NCBI GenBank assembly: GCA_021613535.1
Contig: CP075492.1
Span: 18,662,001-18,726,000 of the forward strand
DNA: 64,000 bases
DNA from: Adineta vaga
Lineage: Eukaryota > Rotifera
Reading direction: 5' to 3'
A program made the position numbers and the translations under genes. Positions 23,209 to 36,300 of the stretch are shown in pieces (the stretch's first letter is position 1; each line of letters starts with the position of its first letter). The notes beneath the pieces are model-generated. The model was not told where the DNA came from. It ran no database searches and was given only the letters and a program-made list of their open reading frames with translations.

Positions 23209-23995
23209 TTATTCAATAGAGAAGCGTTGAATACGATGATTTTCAAAGTCGACGACATAAAGACGTGCGTGACTATCGAACATCAAACCCCTTAGAAAAT
23301 TGAACTTTCCAGGTTCTGCTCTCCTTCCATTATGACCTAAAATAATCTCACCGATATTTTGACGCCATCGCATTATTCTATGATTTTCCGAGTCTGCGAC
23401 ATAAAGAGTACCTTCCATATCAACAGCAATGTCAGAAGGACCATGTAATTGTGTGAGATTTCCTCCTGGACCTCGACCACCTGCCACGACAATACCATGT
23501 TTAACATCTTGCACCTATTTCACTACACGAGTATTGCCCCATTCTGATACATAAACAGCGCGCTCATGATCGACAAAAATAGAATTGATCTTGCTTAATT
23601 GATTGAGATCATTTCCTTCTTCACTACTACCTGCAACTATTGTTCCGTTCGTCAACATGCCGCCTTTTTCATAACGTCCTACTTCATGTTTACCGTTGTC
23701 AGCAACATAGATATGTCTTTCGTCATCGATCGCCATTCCTGAACATTTGATATTATCAATTACAATTTCACCACGAGTTGTACCATTTTCACGAGACCAT
23801 CGAACTATTCGTTGATTAGAGGCATCGCAGATGAGAAGAGAATTATTTTCTCTATCAATCAAAATATTAGTCGGACCATTCAACTGATTGGATTGATTTC
23901 CTGGCTTATTTCCATCAGCAATTATGCTACCTGTTGTATGACCAGGTTTCCATGACCTCCAGCAACAGTCGTTCCATTCTTTTTCCATGTAGCAT
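23209..23995 (-). pseudogene. NHL-repeat protein with nonsense and frameshift
   Basis: NHL beta-propeller blades in order (NQLNGPTNILIDRENNSLLI, CSGMAIDDERHIYVADNGKH, IFVDHERAVYVSEWGNTR, GPSDIAVDMEGTLYVADS, RGLMFDSHARLYVVDFENHR), ending RIQRFSIE as in full family members. A TAG at 23515-23517 sits where a tryptophan (RVxKW) is expected. Near 23940 the frame slips, since the preceding ATWKKNGTTVAGGHGN lies in another frame. Blades upstream of this are absent. NHL proteins of this type are usually secreted or membrane-anchored with unknown ligands. With two lesions and a missing 5' part, it is a pseudogene. Confidence 0.8.
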
Positions 23996-25265
23996 TAAAA
24001 GACATGCTTAGAATTCCTAGCATATAAGAAAAGAAAGTAAAACAATCTTTCATTGATGTATGTGCAGATTTTCAAAAAAAACGAAATTTTCAAAATTTGA
24101 GAAATCCACTATTCATGGTAACGAGATAAAAGGAAAATCAAATAAAGAAAAGATTCAGTAGAAAACTATGAAAAGTTTTTTTACAGCAACTAGCAGATCA
24201 TTCCGAATCTTCTATTCTCATCCTAACATTACATTGTATGTTCCAACGTCATATGCTCTTCGGTGAGAACGATACGAACCATTCCGTTCTATTAAAACGG
24301 ACAATATATCTCAATACATCTATTAGTAAGTGGTATATTTAGATTTGATCGAAGATGTTATACATTTTTTTTCGTGGAAATTGACATGCTGCTGTATTCT
24401 TAATATGATGCAACTCTCTTACTTTGTAGGTGTCCAGATGAACATTTAGAACATGACTTTCCACTATTGTCAATAGTTGATTTCAAGTAACAACGTTGGT
24501 CCTCTTGATGCCAAGTGAATGCATTTCATTGACTATTTTTTTAGCAGGCAGCACAGCAGTCAGACGCGGGTGTGGGTGTAGATGTGAGTGAAGAAGATGC
24601 ACCCACACCCACACCCACACCCTCAAGATGCGTCATCTTATATTTTGTATTGACTCTCTGAAAATGAATAAATTATTTATAAACTAAGCCGGATTTATCA
24701 GCTCTGTAAAAAATGAGGTGTGGAGATTGGAAAAGAAATGATCGTGGAAACAATACATGACGATTATTTATATATACTTACGAGATGATGTCATTAATAG
24801 ATGAAGAAAATTCTATCTTGAAGCTGATTTGATGAATTTTGTGACGAATTAATAGTAAGAATAATATTTTCGTTCTTTGAGTTCATTATTTTATTGTTCT
24901 TTTTTTCTGATTAACAATCTTTTCTTGTATACTTATTCTTTACTTAAATGTCGTACATTATAGATCAATAAATATCATGATCATGTTTACCCCTTTCTTA
25001 TCTATTCTCATCTAGTCGAAAACAATAACGAAGAGATATTACAAATAATGTCAATATCGATTATTTATTTGAGTTTATTTTTATTGGAAATTTCCAAGAT
25101 ACCTTCACCATCTTCGTATTAGTCATCAACATACGTAATTTAAACAAATATGATCCTTTTTCCTTTTTTATTTTCTCTCTCGTCAGTTATGTTTGTGTTT
25201 TAGATATAACAAGTTACGTTTTCACTGAATTGTAACGAATTTCAATATAAATTTCGAATTCCTCT
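23996..25265. other. Intergenic
   Basis: Apart from the palindromic element at 24563-24634, only A/T-rich sequence. No open frame or RNA gene is supported. Confidence 0.4.
24563..24634. repeat. TGTGGG-type palindromic element
   Basis: GACGCGGGTGTGGGTGTAG on the left and CACCCTCAAGATGCGTC on the right. The outer GACGC/GCGTC is also inverted. The loop contains GTGAGTGAAGAAGATG. Confidence 0.75.
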
Positions 25266-27194
25266 ATGGAAAATATTAAATACCGCCGAAGTGATAGTTT
25301 TCAAGATTTTCACAATGGCAATGATTCAAAAAAACGATTCATCGAGACAAAGAATCAGTGAGTGACATGACTATTTATTATATTTTAGAAATCTTCATGT
25401 CATTTGTTAAAGTATCACTCAATTCGAATATCTTGCCAATGAAACAATTTATGAAATATTTGAATATCTCGATTATTATCATATCTACAAAGCATTTTTC
25501 AATCTCAACATTCGGTTCCATTCACTTCTCATGGAATCAACTCTTCCACTGAAAATCAATCTCTTCACTATGTCTCGATCAGCATTCAATCAGTACAATC
25601 GCGATATAATCATACCGAATACATATCGAATTGAAACTCTTCGAATCGAAAATTATTTCATGTTCGACTATCGAGTACTTGCATTATTCAACAAAAGATT
25701 TCTTCGAACACTGATTCTTGAAAATATCGAAGAAAAATATTTGAAAAATGTTCTTGATCAATTAACTCCATTACCAAACTTATCATCATTGTCTATCGCA
25801 ACAGTTGACAAGTGTCCTCATCAAACCTCGATCTATGGACAGATATTTCGTTTACCTTTCTTGAAATACTGCAAGATATCAGCAGGAGACAGGTGCGACG
25901 GATATCTACCACCATGTGCTATGAACAACTACAGTCCAATTGAACATTTAATTATCGATAGTAGAATACAATGGAGTTGTCTGCATATATTTCTATCATA
26001 TGTTCCTCATCTTCGTCGTTTGCAAATCTCTTTAGATCGAATTCATCCATTCAGAGTAGAAAATCTTCCTTACTACACTATGAACAATTTGTTACATCTT
26101 TCTCTCGAAATGGGTTCTTTTGAAACCTATATGGAGTTACAAAAGCTTTTTAAAAATTATTTTCCATTTCTTGAAGTTTTACATATTTCACTCACTGAAC
26201 AAACTCTGAATGCTAACGAATGGGAACGAATTATTTCATTATATTTACCAAATTTACGTATATTTGATGTTCTCTTCAAAGTATTTCTTCGTGATGATAG
26301 AGAAAAAGCTGCATTCGACAAACAAGTCGATCTGTTACGATCTTCGTTTTGGATCAATCGGCAATGGTTTTTTGATTATAACTTATCGGAAAAATTGAGA
26401 AACAACGAGTATAGAATTCTATATTCAACAAATCCATACAGGTATCTTTATATATACGATTTCAACTAGATTAAAAACGTTTGTTTTGTTTCTTCAGAAG
26501 AAGAGATTATGAAATATTTAATGGATTGAGCGACATGATTCTTCCAAATGAATATACAATTTTCAAATCAGTTGATCATCTACTAATTAAAAGTGAAATG
26601 GCAATGGAAAATTGTGATAATTATTTTCCAAATGTTAATAAAATTACTATAGAAGACGAATTTTCTGCAACTTCTTGTCAAACAATTCCAATCAGTTTTA
26701 GACGTATGTTACCTTTAGAACAACTTCAAACGTTGATTATCAAGTGTCGTGATTTGTCTTTTTTCAAAATGATTGAACTCTTATCTTATGCACCTAATCT
26801 TCGTACATTAACTTCTCAATCAATTCTTTTTCATAATGAGAATGCAACATCGGTTAAAGAAAGTAAAATATTTCAATCAGTATCAGAGACAAATTGCATC
26901 AGAAATTTCATCTGTCACGGCAAATGTACGTTGGATATTGTTGAACTACTTGTTATGTTATTTCCTCACCTACAACACCTTGCAATTTATACAGAATTGA
27001 AAGATTTGGAAGTCATATTAGAATTTTTACTAAGTAAAGACAATGGTAATACATTTGACTTGTTCTTATTTTCCTTAATGTATGCAGATGAACGTTATCT
27101 TCATCTTATGAACAGTCAAATCAAGCTTAAATTTTTACCATATCGATGTAAATTCATTAACTTATTTCGTCGTGAATTATTTCTTTGCTTTTAA
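25266..27194 (+). CDS. F-box/leucine-rich repeat protein, 3 exons
   Basis: Exons 25266-25357, 25413-26441 and 26498-27194 splice in phase through introns of 55 and 56 bp to 605 aa. Residues about 38-75 form an F-box (FEYLANETIYEIFEYLDYYH then AFFNLNIRFHSLL), followed by irregular leucine-rich repeats to the end (LPNLSSLSIATV; YVPHLRRLQISLD; LSYAPNLRTLTSQ; LFPHLQHLAIYTE). F-box proteins bring substrates to SCF ubiquitin ligases through SKP1, and a SKP1-like gene lies at 51.6-52.4 kb in this window. The LRR part would bind the substrate, which is unknown. The start at 25266 was chosen because it alone keeps the F-box in frame through the first intron. The family is greatly expanded in bdelloids. 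Confidence 0.8.
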
Positions 27195-27312
27195 TTTCGA
27201 TCATATAAATAGTTCTCGGTCATAAACGAAAATAAACTTGAACCTTTTGACTTCTGAAGCAATATTTCCACTGATATGAGTGTTTGACCGACTGATCATA
27301 GCATATTAATTA

Positions 27313-27357
27313 CGGGTGTGGGTGAGGGTGTTCAATCTTCACCTACACCCACACCCG
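27313..27357. repeat. TGTGGG-type palindromic element, compact
   Basis: CGGGTGTGGGTGAGGGTG and CACCTACACCCACACCCG are near-perfect inverted arms around a loop of only 9 bp (TTCAATCTT). Confidence 0.8.
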
Positions 27358-27370
27358 ATCAAAACACAAA

Positions 27371-27858
27371 CTATTTGATTCTATCATCGTGTTCTTTCAA
27401 TGATTTTATAACACTCCAAGGGATATTATCTTGATGGTCGTAGATTTCCAAAGTTTTGAGTGTCTATATGAAAAAAATAGGACAAGAGAATTACTTTGCT
27501 ATGCTTCAATGTTTCGGCAAGGTATTGTGCTCCAACAGTGCCGATGCTGTTGTTTTCAAGATTCAGTGTGATAAGTGCCTATCAACGGAAACGAAGATCT
27601 TTATGAAAAAGACAAACGCAAGAAGATAGTCACCGAGTTATTTCGTAGTGCATCAGCGAAATTTTGTCCACCACCAATCCCTATACGATTCATTCCAAAT
27701 CTCAGTGAAGTGAGTGTCTATTTTTTTAAAAGAAAATGAACTTATGGAAGATATAATAATAGAACACGGATCACTGTGTTATATTTTAAGACATCAGCGA
27801 GATATTGTGCTCCAGTAACTTCGACTTCATTCCCAATCAAGTTCAATGTTGTGAGTGT
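27371..27858 (-). pseudogene. LRR-per-exon protein, 3' fragment
   Basis: On the minus strand four short exons each encode one RNI-type leucine-rich repeat: TLTTLNLIGNEVEVTGAQYL; TLTSLRFGMNRIGIGG; ALITLNLENNSIGTVGAQYL; TLKTLEIYDHQDN, ending IK-stop at 27371-27373. They are separated by introns with GT..AG ends. This layout matches the NOD3-like/RNI LRR genes of bdelloids, in which each repeat is an exon. The 5' part is missing. The fragment abuts the palindromic element at 27876. It may be a gene end cut off by rearrangement; the remaining repeats are open. Confidence 0.6.
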
Positions 27859-27875
27859 CTGTGCGTAAAAAAGAA

Positions 27876-27994
27876 GAGGGTGAGTGGGTGTGGGTGTAGA
27901 TGTGACTGAAGAAGATGTATCCACACCCACACTTACACCCGTCCTCACTCATAGCCACAGTCACGGGCACATCCTCACACATACACACACCCTA
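27876..27994. repeat. TGTGGG-type palindromic element with extended right side
   Basis: GAGGGTGAGTGGGTGTGGGT, a loop with GACTGAAGAAGATG, then CCACACCCACACTTACACCC and CCTCACTC. C-rich telomere-like words continue to about 27994 (CATCCTCACACATACACACA), so a second arm or a partial second copy may be present. Confidence 0.7.
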
Positions 27995-28357
27995 ACCAAC
28001 ACAAGTACTCAAACAAACCGAGACAAAAATACCACGCATGTGTTGCTGACTTTTCTTACGTGCAAAATTCTTCAATTTTCATAGTTTATAAAGAAAATTT
28101 TCGCAGGAAAAAACCCGTAAAATTTCATATCAACTCAAAATGTTGTGAAACTTTATCAACTTATCTTACATTGACTCAGGTGTGCACACGAAGGAAAAAA
28201 TCCTTCGAGATAGATAATGTTATTGTCAAGTAGACGTAGTGTTTATAGTTACTACTGATTTACAAAGATTATATATAATTCAGATCGCGCTTGCTGTTTA
28301 TTATTTTATTGATTTCGACGAAACAAACCGCTAAAACTATACATATTAATTAGCAAG

Positions 28358-28402
28358 GTAAGCATCAGACGGTCAATTTATTCATACTTTTATTTTCAAT
28401 AG
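28358..28402 (+). promoter_or_regulatory. Probable 5'-UTR intron of the patatin gene
   Basis: GCAAG/GTAAGC to TTTTCAATAG, 45 bp, ending 13 bases before the ATG at 28416. Size and motifs fit the other introns here. Confidence 0.4.
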
Positions 28403-28415
28403 GCAAATTCAACAA

Positions 28416-31400
28416 ATGACAAGCGAAAAAGTTCAAAATTTATTCAAGATCATTGATGATTCAATTGCAGCTGATAATTCATTCGAGAAAATCAATTCAT
28501 TATTTGGTGAAGTTTTTGTTTTATTAAATAAACTCGAAGTTGAAGATGAATCATTATATAATGCAGCTAAACATGAACATCATACAAAAAAATCTTCTTG
28601 TTTAAAATCATTTGGAAAAATAGAAGAATCTTTAGAAGAAGAAACATTAGCTATTCGATATGGATCGAAATTACCAAGAGCAATTCAACAAGAACCAATA
28701 AATCCTTTGCTATTACCATTACCAATGGAAGATAATGATGATGAATTAACGATTTCAAAAGCGAAAGCATTTATTGAAAAAAGTTTTCGAGATTTGGCAC
28801 AACACAGATTAATTTCAAATCAGATAAAAAATGAATTAGAAAATTTACTTATTGATTATCTTCTTCCAAATGAAATTCTATCATTTGAACAATATGATAA
28901 TTTAGAAAAATCATCTTCACAAATACATCTTATTGCAAAAACGTTTCAAGATCAAATTACTCTTGATAATAATCTAGAACAAATTGTAACAAACAATGAA
29001 ATTAATTCTGAAGATCCAATAACAGAAATTTCATTCCTTCTCACATTATTTGATACATCAATTGATAAAGGTTTAAATGCATATCGAAGAAATTTTTTTC
29101 AATTTCTTCTAATGAACAAAGGAAACTTGCGTGAAATTTTATTTTCAAATATTCCATTAACAAAAGAACGTATCAATTCTCATGCAAGAAAATTATCGAA
29201 AATCTTTCATCCAGATAAAGCATTAGATGAAAATGATAAAAATGACTTTCGAGAAATATTTGAATGTATTATTAATTCAAAAGAAAATTTATTAAATGAA
29301 TTAACACAAAATGGAACCATTTGCGATCGAGATTTAATTAAAAGATATACAAAAGAAGGACAAAAATTATGGGAAATTGCTCGAGATTATAGTCGAGCAA
29401 GAAATGCAAATTGGAATCAATTTGTTCATTTAAATGAAAATGAATTAAGAAATCGAACAGAAACTGAATTAAAGAAATTTCAAAAGATACATTCATTATT
29501 AGCTTATGAACAATATCGTGCAGCAGCATTAACACTTGGAATAGGAGGTACTGCAGAAGAACGTAGTGAATTAAGACGAATGATGGCGATTACACTTTAT
29601 ACAGGTGAAGAATATTTACAAGCACAAATGTATACAATTGCTGCAATGCATATTCTATTGAATGATACGAATACAAATGAAATTTATTCAAAAATAAACG
29701 GTTTACAAAAATTATTAGGAAAAATTCAAAGTACTCAACGTCAACCTACAACAACAACGACAACAACACCGTTATCGTCTTCAACTCAGCTTGTTTCTGT
29801 TAATAATCAACAGCCATCATCTTCACTTATATTAAAAGCTCAAATGCAAAACGAATTACGATCTATTGTACTTCAACAATGTTTAGTTCGAGGTGAAGAA
29901 AAACAACTTGAAACATCAAAAGAATTAATCTTAGCTGCGAAAACAAAAGTTACTCAATATAATTCTTTAACATTTGGAATGTTAACCACAACTGCTGGTG
30001 CTGCAGTTGCAACAGGTGCACAAGTATATCAGACAATATCAACAGGTTTATTATTAGGTTCAACAATTGGACCAGTTGGAATGGTTCTTGGAGTTACTGG
30101 AGGATTAATTATTATTGCTGGTGGTGCATTATTAACAAAGAAATCTTTTGATATTACTAATAAACTTGGTGATGAACCAATTATACGTGATATACTTAAT
30201 GAAAGATTATCAGAAGCAATGGATTATTGTAAACAACAAATGTATACGAAATTCTTAGAATCATTAGCTAGACCATATTGGAATGAGTCTTATCTAATCA
30301 GAATAGAAATTCATGGTGATTCTGTTGAAATTAAAATTGATTCTCAACATATTATAAAACAATTATTAAAACATGAATTTCGTCCAGATGGTATTGCTTA
30401 TTTATTAATATTACTTGGTGAAGCATTACTTAATAAACCAAAATTAAATGATAAAAATATAAATCTACGACAACCAACACAATCAACATTTAATGAATTA
30501 GCATCAAGTTTATTTCGAGATGTTTTCAAGAAAAATGATAAATTACAAGAAAAAGCGAAACAATTAGATTCACAAGTTCAAAAAAAACATCTAGATAATT
30601 TAACATTAAATAAATTTCAATATTATTGGCGTTCAATGATATCATCAAAATATTCATCGTATGTTTATTCAATACCCGAAGAATATTTTAAAGATGCATT
30701 AAAAACTCCATTTACAACTCGATTAGATGAATTGGGTGATATCGCTCGTTTAAATTATGCAATTACACAAATAATTATTGGTGGTGTCGATAATTTAGAT
30801 GAAAGTCAAGAAACAATTCTGGAAATCAAACGTAAACAAATTTCTACAGAGAATAATCAATTTTTCAAAGTATCACAATTAACAATGCAAGCTATTGATG
30901 ATTTAGTTATGGCATTTGGTCTTCAACCAAAATCTTTAATTGATAATGATTTATTAGTTTTAGAGAATAAAGTTTTATTTGAAAATATCAATATTATGAT
31001 GAGTGGAAATGTTCCTATTAATTGTGAATCTGTTAAAAGTGTATCAAATGCATCAGAACAATTAGAAGCTTTTTGTGAATTATGTAATATGGAAATTATT
31101 TTAACTCAAAAAGAATTTACTGAAAAAGTTAAAGATTTATTTACCAATGAATCAATGAAAGATAAGATTCAACGTATGATGATAAATGATGGAATAGATA
31201 ATATTAACAATTGGATTAATGAACATTTCTGTAAACAACAATGGATTTTATCTGAAATACATTTACCAATTCTATCGCATATATTTAATGTAGAAATTCA
31301 TATTTGTTCTGTTGAAATTCATTCAAATTATGGACGAGTATTTGTTGAACATAGTAATCATACATTTGATTCATCGAGTATTTTTGTTGTATTGAATGAT

Positions 31401-32929
31401 GAAAAGAATATAATTTGTTTATTCAAAATATGTGAATTAAAATTAAATTATTTACTTGATCAATTACATTTAGTTCAAGATATTCAATCAAAAATTCGTT
31501 TATATCATCAAATAGCTTTATATTATCGTTTAAAAGCTGAATATTATGAAACGATACATCGATTAAAAGCTTTACCAATGTGGAATAGTGCTAAAGAATA
31601 TTACTTAAATATCATTCAATTAGATAAAAATGATTTAAAAGCATCACTTGGTTATGGACGTTCTCTTATTATGCTTAGTAAATGGAAAAAAGCAACAGAA
31701 TTCTTACATGAAATCCTTCAATTGCATGAAGATTCGAATGAAGGATGGTATTTATTAGGTTTAGCATATCGAAAATTACGAATCTATGATAAAGCAGAAT
31801 ATGAAATTCGAAAATCACTTTCGAAATCATCAGATTATAAAGATGCTATCAATGAATTGCGAATAATTGAAACTTTACAAACCGAAAAAGTTGATGATCG
31901 TCTGAAAGTTTATGATCGTATGACAACGAGTGATACTCGCCGGAATGAAAACTCTTCAAATTTTAATATTTTATCGATTGATGGAGGTGGCATTCGAGGT
32001 TTAATGCCAGCTGTATGGTTAGCTGAAATTGAACGTCGTACAAATCGTTCAGCCGCATCGATGTTTCATATGATGGCTGGAACATCAACAGGTGCGATTA
32101 TTGCAGCTGGTCTATCTACTCCAAATCTTGATGATGTTTTCAAAGCTCGTTATCGAGCTGCTGATATTGTTGAACTTTATGTTAATCATTCAAATGAAGT
32201 TTTCAAAAAGCCATCAGGAAGATTTTATAATATGCGACGTTATTTATCACAAGAAGCAAAATATATTGATGATGGTCGAAAAACTTATTTGGAAAATATT
32301 TTGATCATACACTTTTATCACAAGTATTAACTGAATTAGTTATTCCAACTGTGAAAAATGATAAGCAAATAACACATTTATTTAATCGTTATGATTGTCG
32401 TCATAATCATGCACGTGATTATGAATTACAAGATATTCTTATGTGTACAACAGCAGCACCAACTTATTTTTCATCATATCAATTAGATAATTGTCAATAT
32501 ATTGATGGTGGCGTTCAAATAAATAATCCAGTTATGGCTGTATATGATGAAGCAATACGATATGGTAAATCAAAAGAAGATATTTTTATTTTATCACTTG
32601 GTACAGGTGATTATGTACCAAACCCGTTACATCCAAATGCGAATCGACATTTATTATTCTATGCAATGAATGTTCAACAAGTTTTGAATATTATTTGTGA
32701 CGGACCACAATATAATATGGATGTTCATATGTTATCGGTTTTAAATAAAGAAAAATATCAACGCTGGCAATTATGGTTCGAAGAACCAATTGAATTAGAT
32801 GCGTATAAAGAGCCATTTATTGAAATCTTATTTGATAAAGCACGAGCATTTTTTGAAGAAATGGAAGGTTATGATAATGATAAACGTTTAGGACTTTTGC
32901 TCGATCGATTAAAAGATGATGCACATTAA
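28416..32929 (+). CDS. J-domain/hydrophobic hairpin/TPR/patatin protein, one frameshift
   Basis: About 1,500 aa when one missing base near 32303 (in a T run) is allowed for; otherwise the first frame ends at 32330 after 1,304 aa. Order: helical N-terminus; J-domain-like segment with HPD at residues 265-267; a Thr/Ser linker near 450; a Gly-rich hydrophobic pair of segments (about 519-577) that could insert in membrane; a long helical region; TPRs (about 1025-1165); and a patatin phospholipase domain with DGGGIRG (oxyanion hole, 1189-1195), GTSTG (Ser1224 nucleophile) and, past the frameshift, YIDGGV with the catalytic Asp. It would hydrolyse acyl chains of lipids. The catalytic set is complete only if the shift is an assembly error or is bypassed. 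There is no intron in the coding part. Confidence 0.75.
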
Positions 32930-32998
32930 TTTCAATAGTTTTCCAACTTTCATTGAAATTAATTTTTTGTTTTTGTAATCTTATAATAAAATTTTAAA

Positions 32999-33052
32999 GG
33001 TGTGGGTGTGGGTAAGGATAATATTCTTCTCTGCACCCATACCCACACCCAG
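32999..33052. repeat. TGTGGG-type palindromic element
   Basis: GGTGTGGGTGTGGGTAAGG and CACCCATACCCACACCC around ATATTCTTCTCTG. The loop and right arm are almost identical to those of the copy at 36539. Confidence 0.8.
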
Positions 33053-33302
33053 GTTATATAATAATTAAAATTGATCGAATTAAAAGGGTGAAGGGTAAAC
33101 ATGGATAAGGACAATACTCATACCTGTTAGTTAAGAAACTTGTTTTGTTAGATTGAAGAAAAAACATAAGTTATAATTTTCTGAATAATTTCTGTCATGT
33201 ATTTTTTTTAATCTACACAGTATCCAGTAACATCATATGCAAAGCACGTTAAAGGACGTGTGATATATTATTTTGACGCTAATATTACTTCAAAACTCGT
33301 TC

Positions 33303-36300
33303 ATGATTTCCATTCTATTAGTTAATTTACTTATATATTTTAGAAAAAAATCACAAGAAAGTAGAAGACAAGAAGCAGTATTAAAAAATATTTCTCAAAC
33401 TATAAATTTCCATGAACAATTATTAAAAAAAAGCATTATATCTATGATTGGTCTAGTCGTTATACTCTTAATTATTAATCATTCTGCAGGTAAAAAGAAA
33501 AATTGATCATTTTGTTTCTACTTAATCATATGATAGTCTTAATAAAAATACGCATTTGCCATTATACGAAAGAAGCTTTCAGAACTTAAAGGCACTCCTC
33601 CTCACAAATAATTTCCTAGTTTTTAATATTGCTTTGCTATAATTTTAAGGACTGAGTGACCTTAGTGAGATATGTGTTTCTGGTAAAAGTTTCAACAACT
33701 AAATTTCATCAGCCGAATGTGGGTGAAGATATTGTCCCTATGCATCCTCACCGACATTCTCGATTATGTCAAAAATGATTAGAAAACTGTCTTCTTTTGT
33801 AAAGGTGTGTCTTACAATCAGCCCAAATTTAGTTTATGTGCATTGTGGGACTCAAATGCAACTACATTTGCTGATGGCGATACAATTGGACAACAACCAT
33901 CGGGTATTTTTATCAACATACAAAACAATATTTATGTAACCGATAGAGAACATGGTCGTATTCTCATATGGGATAATGAAACATCGACTCCAACTAAAAT
34001 TATTAGTGAAGATTTGATCAAACCATGGAGTCTCTTTGTCACGACACAAGATGATATTTTTGTTGATAATGGTAATTTTAACAATCGAATCGACAAATGG
34101 ACAGTGAATACAACGACTCATAAATTCGTCATGAATGTTAATGGTTCTTGTACAGGATTATTTGTTGATATCAATAATAATCTTTATTGTTCGTTGGTAA
34201 ATCATCATCGCGTTGTTAGATTTACACTCGACAACCATCTTGCTCTACCAATGATTGTCGCAGGTACTGGTTGTCCTGGCCCAATAGCTAACATGCTCGA
34301 TCATCCACATGGCATCTTTGTCGACATTGGTTTCAACTTATACGTAGCAGATTCATATAACAATCGAATTCAACAACTTATGCCAAATCAAATGAATGCA
34401 ATCACTGTAGTTGGCTTTGGAGCAGCCGTGTATTTCATACTTAATAGACCGACATGTATTATAGTCGGTGTTGATGGTGATCTTTTTATTGTAGATAGTC
34501 ACAACCATCGAATCGTTCGATCGACAATACATGGAGTTCAGTGTTTAGTTGGATGCTCAGGTAAAAGTGGAGCCATGTCAAGTCAATTGCACAATCCACA
34601 AACAATGGCTTTTGACAGTAATGGTAATATATTTGTCACCGATGTGAACAATCACAGAATTCAAAAATTTATTCTCACTATTAACTCATGCGGTATGTCT
34701 GTTTCCTTTCGATTGGAAGATGAATATAGCGATTGTTTTTTTACGAAAGTATACAGAAGTGTACTATTAAGAGTATCGATGGATATGCTAGTACAGATAT
34801 TAAATGAGTGAAATTTCAACACTCACCTAATTTTCGAAAATAGATAACGATAGAAATATTTAATTTGCCAATCATATCAAGATTATTACTTCAATTATGT
34901 GTTTAGCTGGATAAAAGTTTTAGAAAAACTGAGAAAAAAAAATGATTATTATCATCAAACGTACATTAAAATTTTCACTTCAAGACGGAGTTAGATAGTT
35001 TTTAGTTACTTTTTTCAACTTATATCAAAAACATTTCCTGATCAAACTGAACTGAATTAGATGAAAGAAAAAGACGTACGAAATAATCTATTGATAAGTA
35101 CAACAATTGAAAAAGAATAAAAGTTCAGTGGGTAAACACCAAAATAAAATGCATAATTGCTCATTTGCCCTCTCCCTAATTACGCCACTGATCAGCAGTT
35201 GTTCTACGCTTATATATATTCGATCAAAAAATATTATATGTGTTAGTGCATAGACATTTTTTTCTATGCGCATTGAAATGCGTTAAAAAAGGCTAGTGTT
35301 ACAAAATCTTGCGTGTTTGTGTGATTATGAATTCGTCTATTGCGATCTCACTCGATACTATTATACTTAACATAGAACTATATGTGATTGTCAAAAAATA
35401 TGCTGAATTGAAATATCAATAGAAACAAATCACACGTTTATAAATACTCTCGTGATATTTTCTATATAATTCTAGAAACTACTACGTCGACGAAAACGAC
35501 TACTAGCACTACGACAATTACTGCTACGACGACGAAAATGACTACAAAATTTACAACGACACTATGTGAGAAGCAATCTTTTTACATTTCTGAATTGCTT
35601 TCATTCATTATAGTTTTACATGCATAATAGTGTTATAAAATTTCTAGATTAATTGAGTATAGCAATTAAGAATAACGAATAACTAGTTTGCTTAAATCCA
35701 AGAAAAATTATTCCAGATTTATGTGACAGAACTAAGCACTTATCACTTGATCTTCTATATTTTTGGGATTTCTAATATATAGAATAGTATTTGTTTGTGT
35801 ATATAGCGTGTTATTTCGGTAAAGATTATGTTAATCTCGTCGAAGGTGGACGACGTCATATTAGTCAATTAAAAGTCGGAGATCGAGTCTGGACATTAAG
35901 TCATGATGGCGAACATATAATCGAAGATGAAATCATGTTCATAGGACATGCTGTACCTAATACTCCGAGTTTGTATTATTCTCTATTCTGATTAGTTTTC
36001 TAAATAAATTATTTTAATTTAGCTTATTTTTATACATTCACCACAATTGAAGGACATACAATTAGTTTAACAGATGCAGATTATATAGTCGTTGCTACTA
36101 ATGATAAAATAAACATGGAAATTATTCATGCTTCAAAAGTAACACTTAACCATAAATTAATAATGGCTGGGCGTCGAATTAGTCTTGAAAAATAGTCTTT
36201 TCCATACGTATTGGTTATTATTCTCCAATAACACTTAGTGGATATTTACCTGTAAATAATATCTCAACATCAGTTTATAGTGATATGTAATTATAAAACA

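Noticed and set aside
30990-31440. OTU-type protease domain in the patatin protein
   Set aside because: A WxxxEIxLPxLSHIFNVEIHI stretch resembles the end of OTU domains, but the catalytic Cys and His regions are not visible, so I did not annotate it.
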